NCBI RefSeq assembly: GCF_004137685.1
Contig: NZ_QYBB01000031.1
Location: forward strand, 1-50,448
Origin: Lichenibacterium minor
GTDB taxonomy: Bacteria > Pseudomonadota > Alphaproteobacteria > Rhizobiales > Beijerinckiaceae
Length of the DNA: 50,448 nucleotides
Direction of reading: 5' to 3'
Shown: piece by piece, positions 44,535-50,448 of the stretch
Layout: every line of letters starts with the position of its first letter
Numbering within the stretch: position 1 is the first letter of the stretch
The notes under the pieces: generated by a model
Databases searched by the model: none
What the model saw: the letters and a program-made list of their open reading frames with translations, nothing else
Told to the model about the DNA's origin: nothing
Program-made: the position numbers and the translations under genes

Positions 44535-44734
44535 GGGCCGCCGCCGGGATCGCCGCGGCCGCGGCCTTGGCCGCCACCCTGGCGGGTTGCGCGCGGGACG
44601 CGCCGCCGGCGACCTTCGCGGTGCCTCGCGCCGCGGCGGCCGAGATCCGGATGGCGTGCCCGCCGGGCACGTTCATCGGCACCATGACGGTCAACTGCCC
44701 CCGGCCGCTGCCGAGGAACGCCCCCGTTCAATGA
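44531..44734 (+). CDS. Small lipoprotein
   Basis: A 67-residue lipoprotein that starts with GTG overlapping the VanX-type stop (GTGA). The signal is MRAAAGIAAAAALAATLAGC with lipobox L-A-G-C (Cys20). The mature part has two more Cys (MACPPGTFIGTMTVNCPRPL). Translational coupling ties it to the dipeptidase. No family is recognised. Its 3' end overlaps that of the convergent Cys-rich gene by seven bases. Confidence 0.7.
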   Translation: MRAAAGIAAAAALAATLAGCARDAPPATFAVPRAAAAEIRMACPPGTFIGTMTVNCPRPLPRNAPVQ

Positions 44735-44982
44735 GCCTGGGTGCGGATGCCCTTGTCGTAGACGGCGCGGCAGCCGGGGCTGAGCTGGGCGCGAAACTTC
44801 TTCATGCAGGCGGCGGTCTGCTCCTCGTCGAGGAGGGTCTGCGGACAGAGCCGGACGGCGTCGCCCGTGCAGGCCTGGACCGCCTGCTGGCGGAACTCGG
44901 GGCTGAGGTTCTCGGCCCCCGCCCAGGCGGGGGACGACAGACCGACGACCAGGGCGACGCTGAAAGCTCCGACGATCCGCAT
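44728..44982 (-). CDS. Exported Cys-rich repeat protein
   Basis: An 84-residue protein with a Sec signal (MRIVGAFSVALVVGLSSPAWA, cleavage near residue 21). The mature part reads AVQACTGDAVRLCPQTLLDEEQTAACMKKFRAQLSPGCRAVY: four Cys in a C-x(6)-C-x(13)-C-x(11)-C arrangement. This matches the Cys-rich repeat (GLG1/FGFR-type, Pfam Cys_rich_FGFR) present once or twice in small alphaproteobacterial exported proteins. Two disulfides are expected; role unknown. Confidence 0.75.
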   Translation of the reverse strand: MRIVGAFSVALVVGLSSPAWAGAENLSPEFRQQAVQACTGDAVRLCPQTLLDEEQTAACMKKFRAQLSPGCRAVYDKGIRTQAH

Positions 44983-45228
44983 GAAGACCTGTCCTGTTCG
45001 AGTGGGACTGCCGAGAGCCGGACCGCCACGATGGGGTCCGGGCGCCACGGCGGCCCGTTGAGCCGTGCATGTGGGTTCGGACCCTCGGGTCCGACAACCC
45101 CCGCGCCCCGTCCGGGCCGCCATGGGCCGGCGGCAAAGCTTCGTCAAGGTCCGGGCCGCTAGGCTCGTCGCCGACCCCAGACGCGGGGGCCCGGTTCGGG
45201 CCCGCCCCCGTCCGTGCCAGGAGAAGCC

Positions 45229-45690
45229 ATGACCTCGCCCGCCCGCCCGGCCGGAGCGCCCCGATTCGTCGCCTATTCGACCATGACCCGCATGCCCGCG
45301 CTGGTCGGGACCGATGCCGCGAGCCTTCTCGTCGAAGCCCGCTCCATCCCGGCGCTCGGCTACGACAACCGCTTCGTCGAGGTGCTCGACTGCGGGGCGC
45401 AGGGTCCCGATGCCGGCACGGTCGATGTCCCGCTCGACGCCGCGCGCTCCCTGTACCGCACGGTGTTCCGCGGCTCGGGCGCCCTGGGCCAACCCGGCAT
45501 GCCGCCCCTGCCGCTGCAGGACCCGCTGCCGACGCCGCCCGACCGTGCCGCCCTGAAGGCGATCGAGGACGGCCTGTCGTCCCTCACCGCCCGCGCCCGG
45601 GCGGCGGGGCTCGACGGGCTCGCCTCCGCCCTCGGCCGCGTTCTCGACGACGCCCGCGCCGAGATCGCCGCGCGGCTCGGCCCCGGCTGA
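45229..45690 (+). CDS. Hypothetical protein
   Basis: A 153-residue soluble protein of unknown family. AGGAGAA stands close before the ATG. It contains AYSTMTRMPALVGTDAASLLVEARSIPALGYDNRFVEVLDCG, a Pro-rich middle (PGMPPLPLQDPLPTPPDR) and a C-terminal helix pair (ALKAIEDGLSSLTARARAAGLDGLASALGRVLDDARAEI). No signal peptide or membrane segment. Good ribosome-binding site and strong codon bias support it as real. Confidence 0.65.
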   Translation: MTSPARPAGAPRFVAYSTMTRMPALVGTDAASLLVEARSIPALGYDNRFVEVLDCGAQGPDAGTVDVPLDAARSLYRTVFRGSGALGQPGMPPLPLQDPLPTPPDRAALKAIEDGLSSLTARARAAGLDGLASALGRVLDDARAEIAARLGPG

Positions 45691-45700
45691 CCTGTACGGT

Positions 45701-45985
45701 TCAGGGCTTGGCCGGCGCGGCCCCCGGGACGGGCTGGGGCGGCGGCGTGTCGACCTGCTGCCTGAGCGCCACGGTTCCGTCCGGATGGAGCACGACCATC
45801 ACGGGCCGGCCGTCCCGGGTGGCCTGGGCCATCCAGTCGCCGAGGTTGCCCTCGTGGATCCGGGCGACGTCCGCGTAGCCCGCCGCTTCCATGCGGGACT
45901 TCGCCTGCCCCTCGTCGAAGCCGTCCGCGGCGGCGGGGACCGCCGAAGCGGCGACGAGGAACAGCGACAGGGTCGTGGTCTTCAT
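45701..45985 (-). CDS. Exported PepSY-like protein
   Basis: A 94-residue protein with a Sec signal (MKTTTLSLFLVAASAVPAAA, cleavage near residue 20). The mature domain ARSRM-like segment, AKSRMEAAGYADVARIHEGNLGDWMAQATRDGRPVMVVLHPDGTVAL, is the PepSY pattern (helix, then G-x-W-x-A-x-A-x-x-D-G and V-x-x-x-D-G-x-V). PepSY domains act as inhibitors or folding helpers of periplasmic enzymes. It ends in a Pro-rich tail and is convergent with the hypothetical gene to its left. Confidence 0.78.
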   Translation of the reverse strand: MKTTTLSLFLVAASAVPAAADGFDEGQAKSRMEAAGYADVARIHEGNLGDWMAQATRDGRPVMVVLHPDGTVALRQQVDTPPPQPVPGAAPAKP

Positions 45986-46202
45986 GGTGGCTCCCGGGTA
46001 TCGTCCATGGAACGGCGGCGGGCGCCGTCCGGATCCGCGCGCCGCGGCATCGGCGGCGGGTCGCCGGGCGGCCACGGCGGGCCGGGCGATCCCGTGCATT
46101 CGGACGGGCCGCCGAACGGCCGGCCGGCCATTCCATGTTATTGACGCAGCGTTAATCATGGCGCACATGATGGCACTATCAAGATCGCGAAAAGGACACA
46201 CG

Positions 46203-46802
46203 TTGGCGAGCGTCAAACAAGTGCCGAAGGCGGACACGACAGCCGAAGCCCCGACGTCGGTCGACCAGGCCGAGATCGACACGCTCATGCGTCGTTTCTT
46301 CGATCAGGGCCGTGTCCCGGCGGCCGAAGCGCCCGCCACCGCGGCGGTCCCGGCCGCCCATCCCCGTCGCGACTTCGACATGGCGTCCGAGTTGCTGGAG
46401 CGGGCCGCCCAGGCCTTCGACCTCCTGATCGGGCGGTGCCAGAACCTGGAACGCGAGCTCGAAGAGTCCGGCGAACGGGCCCGCACGCAGTTCGCGGAAC
46501 AGGACGAGACGATCGAGCAGTGGAAGCGGCTGGCGTCCGGCCTGAAGGCCCAGGCCGAAGCCTCAGAACAGGACGCGTCCGCCTTGAAGGCGCGCTGCGA
46601 CGCCGCCGAAGCCCGCGCCGCCGCCGCCGACCAGAGAGCTGCGTCGCTCGAACGAGCCTCGGCCCAGGCCGCCGGGCATGCCGCGATGGCCGAGCAACTG
46701 TCCACGAAGCTGCACGACAAGGTCGTGTCGGCCTTCGGCATCGGGTCGCGGGCCCATCCCGTCCTCGAAGCCGTCGCGACGCGGGCCGCCGCCACCGAGT
46801 GA
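46203..46802 (+). CDS. Coiled-coil protein, unknown function
   Basis: A 199-residue protein. After a short acidic N-terminus (TSVDQAEIDTLMRRFFDQGR) and a Pro/Ala linker, residues from about 60 to 180 are a long Ala/Glu/Gln/Arg coiled coil (ELLERAAQAFDLLIGRCQNLERELEESGERARTQFAEQDET is split here by residue classes). It ends with KVVSAFGIGSRAHPVLEAVATRAA. TTG at 46203 is chosen as start because AAGGA lies six bases before it; ATG at 46158 is in frame but lacks a ribosome-binding site. No signal peptide. This is the last chromosomal gene before the integrative element. Confidence 0.6.
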   Translation: MASVKQVPKADTTAEAPTSVDQAEIDTLMRRFFDQGRVPAAEAPATAAVPAAHPRRDFDMASELLERAAQAFDLLIGRCQNLERELEESGERARTQFAEQDETIEQWKRLASGLKAQAEASEQDASALKARCDAAEARAAAADQRAASLERASAQAAGHAAMAEQLSTKLHDKVVSAFGIGSRAHPVLEAVATRAAATE

Positions 46803-46836
46803 TCGGCCCGCCGTCGCATCGCGACGCGGACCCGCA

Positions 46837-46867
46837 CCCCGCGCTTCCCTCGAAGGGGAGCGCGGGG
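46837..46867 (+). terminator. Hairpin after the coiled-coil gene
   Basis: CCCCGCGCT pairs with AGCGCGGGG, extended inward to a stem of about 14 bp with one G-T pair around a CGA loop. There is no U-run after it, so rho-independent termination is possible but not certain. Between it and 47044 I see nothing codable. Confidence 0.5.
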
Positions 46868-47044
46868 CGCGACGGAGGTTCCGCGGCGGTGAGGGCCGAT
46901 CCAGCCATCGGGGCGCGGGATCGTTCATCGTAGGGGCGTCCGCGGCACCGGCCTGACATTCCAGGGCGACTCTGCGCGGATGCGCGATATCGAGCGACAC
47001 ATGAGGTGAGGATGTCGGCTTGAAGCCGCTGACCGCGTCAGGAA

Positions 47045-47090
47045 TGGCGCGCCCACGGGGAATCGAACCCCGGTTTTCGCCGTGAGAGGG
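47045..47090 (-). other. attachment site: 3' half of a tRNA-Glu(CTC) gene
   Basis: On the minus strand the sequence gives anticodon loop CTCTCAC, stem GGCG, a T arm GGGGTTCGATTCCCC, the acceptor strand TGGGCGC and a terminal GCCA. The 5' half (acceptor, D arm) is not upstream. This is the remnant expected where a tyrosine integrase has inserted DNA into the anticodon-loop/T-arm part of a tRNA gene. Because the 3' end faces the chromosome to the left, the intact tRNA should lie at the far right end of the element, outside the window. Confidence 0.8.
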
Positions 47091-47099
47091 CATCACCGG

Positions 47100-47126
47100 G
47101 CGTCCATTGGCGTCCAGTGCAGTCCA
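47100..47126. repeat. Three 10-bp-phased direct repeats beside the attachment site
   Basis: GCGTCCA at 47100-47106, GCGTCCA at 47110-47116 and CAGTCCA at 47120-47126 are spaced exactly one helical turn apart. They lie just inside the element, between the tRNA fragment and the integrase gene. Arm-type binding sites for the integrase are the likely role. Confidence 0.5.
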
Positions 47127-47230
47127 GCTAACGCGCTGGCATTGCTTGAAAAACGTCGCATGACAAGGTTGCGCTGTCCAGCCCGGTGTGCGAGAGTTTA
47201 GGCCCGCCGACAGGACACAAACGGGACACC

Positions 47231-48439
47231 ATGGCCCAGAGCACCCGCGCCCCGAAGCTTGAAACACGGGCCAATCGACTCAAGCTACCGGTGGCAAAGA
47301 AGCCTGTTTTCGTTCGGGTCGCGCCCGGCATCTCGCTCGGCTATCGGCGCAACGCGACAGCCGGCACGTGGGTCGTGCGGGTCGCTAGCGGCGACGGTGC
47401 AGCCTGGACGAAGCGCGTTGGCACCGCTGACGATCATGATGAGAGCGACACCAACAGCATTTTGACGTTCTGGGAAGCGCAGACCGCGGCGAAGCTGATG
47501 GCGCGTGGCGATCAGGAAGGGGCAGCGCGGAACGCGCCCCTCACCGTCGAGCGTGCGGCCCTCGCCTACCTGGGCAGCCTCGAAGCGCGAAATCGGCGAA
47601 CCGCAAACGACGCGCGCCTACGCCTGACCCGGCTCTTCCTGCCGCGCTTCGGGACGACATACATTGGAGATCTCACCCGAACCGCCTTGGAGAGCTGGCG
47701 CGATGGCCTCGTGCGGGCTGGCGGCGATGCCGAACAGCGACGGAAGAGCCAGGACACGGCGAATCGAGTTCTGAGCATCGTGAAGGCGCTGCTGAACCAC
47801 GCTGTAGGTGACCCGGCGAACGGGCTGTCGAACGACAGTGCATGGCGGCTCGTGAAGCCGTTCCAGCGAGTCGGACGGGCGCGCGAGGTGCATTTCGAAG
47901 CGACCGAGGTTCTGCGGCTTCTGGAAGCGTCCGACGACACGGCCTTCAGCGACCTGCTGACCGCCGGTTTCCTGACCGGGGCGCGGTATGGAGAGTTGGC
48001 AGCCTGTCAGGTGCGTCATTTCGATCATGAGGGCGAATCGCTTCGCGTTCCGAGCGGCAAGACGGGCGCCCGCACCGTCATTCTTCAGCCGGAGGCGGTC
48101 ACCTTTTTCGCTCGTGTTGCTGGCGCTCGGGCAAAAGATGAAGCGCTGCTGGCCCGTGCTGACGGTGGCGCTTGGGGTGCGAGCCATCAGGTTCGGCCGA
48201 TGAAGCGGGCGCTTGTAGGGGCTGGACTGGACCCAAGCGGGACCTTCTATGCCCTCCGCCACTCCTACATCTCGCGAGCTATTGAAGCCGGCGTACCGCT
48301 GAACGTTGTGGCCGAGAACTGCGGGACGAGCGTGCGCATGATCGAAACAACCTACGCGAAAGTGCTGGCGGGTAAGCGACGAGAGTTCATCGCCCGAGGC
48401 GCGCCTCGCCTGTTCGCTGACATGTCCGCGCCAGCCTAG
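47231..48439 (+). CDS. int: Tyrosine-type site-specific integrase
   Basis: A 402-residue tyrosine recombinase. N-terminal DNA-binding part: LGYRRNATAGTWVVRV (arm-binding) and the core-binding helices NAPLTVERAALAYLGSLEARN to RVLSIVKALLNHAV. Catalytic domain: GFLTGARYGELAACQ (first Arg), VPSGKTGARTV (Lys), FYALRHSYISRAI (Arg of the R-H-S box; the usual preceding His is Tyr) and CGTSVRMIETTYAKV with the nucleophile Tyr; the usual Gly-His here is Gly-Thr. These variants are seen in alphaproteobacterial integrases. It lies next to a tRNA-Glu fragment, so it very likely inserted the element there. ATG at 47231 is chosen; GTG at 47186 is in frame. Confidence 0.93.
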   Translation: MAQSTRAPKLETRANRLKLPVAKKPVFVRVAPGISLGYRRNATAGTWVVRVASGDGAAWTKRVGTADDHDESDTNSILTFWEAQTAAKLMARGDQEGAARNAPLTVERAALAYLGSLEARNRRTANDARLRLTRLFLPRFGTTYIGDLTRTALESWRDGLVRAGGDAEQRRKSQDTANRVLSIVKALLNHAVGDPANGLSNDSAWRLVKPFQRVGRAREVHFEATEVLRLLEASDDTAFSDLLTAGFLTGARYGELAACQVRHFDHEGESLRVPSGKTGARTVILQPEAVTFFARVAGARAKDEALLARADGGAWGASHQVRPMKRALVGAGLDPSGTFYALRHSYISRAIEAGVPLNVVAENCGTSVRMIETTYAKVLAGKRREFIARGAPRLFADMSAPA

Positions 48440-48624
48440 AGATGCCTCCTTCACGTTTTTGGTAACGAAGCTTCGACGCTTTCGAATCTCATCGGCGCGA
48501 CCCCGCCTCCCTTGTTGAGGTTAGCGATGCGTTTCGGAAAGCGCTGTAGTATGTCACCCTGGGGTGGAGGGAAGGCCGGACCTAACCGGAATTCCGTCCA
48601 GCCGTGCCAGAACTGAGGTGTCGT

Positions 48625-49797
48625 ATGTCGGTTCCGGTCAAGGCGACCTACTACGAGTTCTTTGCGGGCGGAGGTATGGCGCGTGCGGGCTTGGAAGGCA
48701 CGTGGGAATGCCTATTCGCCAATGACGTAGACCGGATGAAAGCCGACGTTTATCTCAGAAACTGGGGATCGAAAGAATTTATTGCGGGTGACATCGCAGC
48801 GGTAACCATCGACCAGCTGCCCGGCCGAGCTGACCTAGTATGGGCCTCGTTCCCTTGTCAGGACACGTCGGTCGCCGGAGTAGGACGGGGATTAGGTCAG
48901 CAGGCAGCTCTGCTCAGAACTCGGTCCGGCGCCTTTTGGAGCATGATGGACATTGTTCGTCGATTGGACGCCGACGATCGTGCACCAAGAGTCTTAGTTT
49001 TAGAAAACGTTCTCGGATTGCTGACGGTGAACGGCGGATCGGACTTCGTTGCGACGATTAAGTCTCTTTCGGAGAACAATTATCGCTCAGGTGCAGTCGT
49101 AGTGGATGCGTCACTGTTCCTTCCTCAGTCCAGGCCTCGAGTGTTCATTATTGCAGTCCGTAAGGAAGATGATGCGTATGAGGGCGTGTCAAGTAGAAAT
49201 CCCATATTACCGTGGCATCCCGATCCTATCCAAAGAGCACGAAAGCATCTCTCTGCGGCAAACATCGAAGACTGGATTTGGTGGGACTTGGGAACAGCGC
49301 CGCAGCGGCAGATCGCGCTATCCCAAATCATCGGGCGTGAAAGGGACGAGATCAAATGGCATTCAGCTGACGAAACCGCCAGGCTCATGGCCCTTATGTC
49401 AGCTATAAACCTTGATCGGCTTAACGACGCAGGCCACCGAGGTGGGACAGCCATCGGTAGCCTTTACCTGCGCATGCGTCCAGCGGGCGGTCGCAATGAG
49501 CAACGTGCTGAGGTCAGTTTCAACGAAACCTTTGGTTGCCTGCGAACCCCACGCGGCGGCGGATCGAGGCCCAGAATTGTGGTGGTTGAAGGGAAAACCA
49601 TCAAATCTCGGCAAATCGTTGCACGAGAAGCAGCCGAACTGATGGGTTTACCGGCGCAGTACATGCTGCCTCCGATCTATGATCATGCATTCAAAGTCAT
49701 AGGTGATGGATTGGCAGTTCCTGTCGTTAAGTTTCTACGCGATCGCCTGCTTCGGCATCTAGTTGTAGGCGGCCAGATCATGACCGAAGCTGCCTAA
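48625..49797 (+). CDS. C5-cytosine DNA methyltransferase
   Basis: A 390-residue enzyme with motif I YYEFFAGGGMARAGLE, motif IV VWASFPCQDTSVAG (catalytic Cys in Pro-Cys-Gln), motif VI VLVLENVLGLL (Glu-Asn-Val), motif VIII FLPQSRPRVFIIAV (Gln-x-Arg-x-Arg) and motif X VIGDGLAVPVVKFL. Target recognition is in the variable region 220-320. It methylates cytosine at C5 in a sequence that cannot be predicted here. GAGG six bases before the ATG marks the start. There is no recognisable restriction endonuclease within the window; the AAA ATPase follows after one base. Confidence 0.92.
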   Translation: MSVPVKATYYEFFAGGGMARAGLEGTWECLFANDVDRMKADVYLRNWGSKEFIAGDIAAVTIDQLPGRADLVWASFPCQDTSVAGVGRGLGQQAALLRTRSGAFWSMMDIVRRLDADDRAPRVLVLENVLGLLTVNGGSDFVATIKSLSENNYRSGAVVVDASLFLPQSRPRVFIIAVRKEDDAYEGVSSRNPILPWHPDPIQRARKHLSAANIEDWIWWDLGTAPQRQIALSQIIGRERDEIKWHSADETARLMALMSAINLDRLNDAGHRGGTAIGSLYLRMRPAGGRNEQRAEVSFNETFGCLRTPRGGGSRPRIVVVEGKTIKSRQIVAREAAELMGLPAQYMLPPIYDHAFKVIGDGLAVPVVKFLRDRLLRHLVVGGQIMTEAA

Positions 49798-49819
49798 CGT
49801 GGGATCTCTCTCACCTGGA

Positions 49820-50383
49820 ATGATACAAATGCAAGGTTTAAAATACGTCGATTTTGGACGATATCGCTCATTCGATCAGATGCAGGTAATGGAACTCAGG
49901 CCATTGACGCTGCTTTTCGGCCACAACAGTGCGGGGAAAAGTGCCGCGCTTAGACTACTTCCAATTCTTGCTAGCGCAGCCCGGCAGCAGATTGACGGTA
50001 TAATAATTCCGACCGTTCTAGATTATAGCTCGCCAGCTCTGAGAGGTGCGAGCTTCAATGACCTAGTCAACCAGCATTACAAAGGCAGCTTTCTGGAGTT
50101 TGGAATTGGCTGGGGTGGTCAGTCCTACAAGATGCGTATTAAATCAGGAACCGCGGCTGAAGGCGAGTTTCTCTCCGACTTCCAATTTGTCTCTGGCGAA
50201 AAACGCTTTGCCGGACATCCAGCGGGCGAGGGGCATATCAACCAGCTAGCAGTTTCGCTCAATGATGGGCTTCAGGGCGAAATCACCGTTCGATCCCGCG
50301 GACTAAGATTGTCCGTGGACGAAAACTCCCCTACCGCCATCGTCAACCAGTTCGATGCACTAAACCGGCTTCTAGTGCTCTGA
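49820..50383 (+). pseudogene. AAA-family ATPase, truncated
   Basis: About 187 residues are present, where related SMC-like AAA ATPases have 350-600. MQGLKYVDFGRYRSFDQMQVMELRPLTLLFG leads to Walker A GHNSAGKSAALRLL. No Walker B, signature or lid motif is reached before the stop at 50381. The style matches DUF3696/OLD-like ATPases common in defence islands. It begins directly after the methyltransferase gene, so they were one unit. The stop coincides with an apparently unrelated sequence that starts near 50.36 kb, so truncation by insertion is probable. GTG at 49799 is an alternative start. Confidence 0.65.
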
Positions 50384-50448
50384 GTCATTCGTTTGATGCA
50401 CCCTGAGCTTGGCCATGACGCTGGCGGCTGAGGCGGTCCAGATGAAGG
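50372..50448 (-). CDS. C-terminal end of a minus-strand frame, possibly a transposase
   Basis: A minus-strand frame enters at the right edge and ends with TAG at 50372-50374, giving FIWTASAASVMAKLRVHQTNDSEH. The hydrophobic ending and the terminal position at the point where the AAA ATPase is cut short are in keeping with a transposase of an insertion sequence. With only 24 residues visible the family cannot be named, and the frame may be chance. Confidence 0.3.
   Translation of the reverse strand, partial: FIWTASAASVMAKLRVHQTNDSEH

Larger units (their letters stand above)
47045..50448. mobile_element. Integrative element, left end (right end outside window)
   Basis: The element begins at the tRNA-Glu fragment, continues with phased repeats and a tyrosine integrase, and carries a DNA methyltransferase and an AAA ATPase fragment. 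From about 48.4 kb the DNA is visibly richer in A/T than the first 46 kb, and codon choice is less GC3-biased, signs of transfer. A second mobile element appears to begin inside it near 50.36 kb. Confidence 0.8.

Overview
The DNA is very GC-rich (roughly 70% by eye) for the first 47 kb. The gene order rimP-nusA-ylxR-infB-rbfA-truB, a ClpS similar to the second alphaproteobacterial paralogue, a C-terminal tail on the 2-oxo-tetronate isomerase that I recall from alphaproteobacterial proteins, and many small Sec-exported proteins all point to an alphaproteobacterium. Hyphomicrobiales (Methylobacteriaceae/Beijerinckiaceae-like) is my best guess; genus cannot be decided from the sequence alone. High GC produces many long antisense open frames, which I have left out.

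Layout. 1-1.1 kb: no confident gene, but a dense set of GGGTCCC repeats and a strong terminator. 1.1-4.2 kb: a small exported protein, then a D-erythronate-type catabolic pair (2-oxo-tetronate isomerase and D-erythronate dehydrogenase) divergent from a CopG-type regulator that has a perfect 16-bp palindrome before its start. 4.2-8.3 kb: PHB-depolymerase-type esterase, FAH-family hydrolase, ClpS, an SDR protein without the catalytic Tyr/Lys, and a YciF-type protein with a histone-H1-like tail. 8.4-10.5 kb: thiC with a TPP riboswitch and a visible anti-Shine-Dalgarno. 10.6-13.2 kb: an exported protein and a flotillin-like SPFH protein. 13.3-21.3 kb: the ribosome/transcription operon rimP-nusA-ylxR-infB-rbfA-truB on the minus strand with a terminator-like leader before rimP. 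21.4-25.8 kb: exported hydrolase, DUF1192, quinone oxidoreductase, PPK2 and a membrane diguanylate cyclase.

26.1-41.7 kb is the most interesting part: a sugar/natural-product region. On the plus strand are rmlA, a two-domain GT2 glycosyltransferase and a gamma-glutamylcyclotransferase-like protein. Facing them is a seven-gene minus-strand operon, tightly coupled by overlapping stop and start codons except for one 48-nt gap: myo-inositol-1-phosphate synthase, HD-like protein, SAM methyltransferase with a Trm112-like N-terminus, Gfo/Idh/MocA oxidoreductase, YcaO protein, TIM-barrel sugar isomerase/epimerase and GT4 glycosyltransferase. A divergent LacI-type regulator with a palindromic array in the intergenic space heads it, followed by UDP-glucuronate decarboxylase, gluconokinase and an SDR. 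The set reads as synthesis of a glycosylated, methylated, inositol-derived molecule in which a YcaO enzyme acts without an evident RiPP precursor. I know of no described pathway with this composition; the product is unknown.

41.9-46.8 kb holds small lipoproteins, a single-domain response regulator, a VanX-type dipeptidase, a ClpP/SppA-like exported protein and a coiled-coil protein. At about 47.05 kb sits the 3' half of a tRNA-Glu(CTC) gene, followed by phased 10-bp repeats and a tyrosine integrase. This is the left end of an integrative element whose DNA is clearly less GC-rich. Its cargo in view is a C5-cytosine DNA methyltransferase and the N-terminal part of an AAA ATPase, which appears cut short by the end of another mobile element at the right edge.
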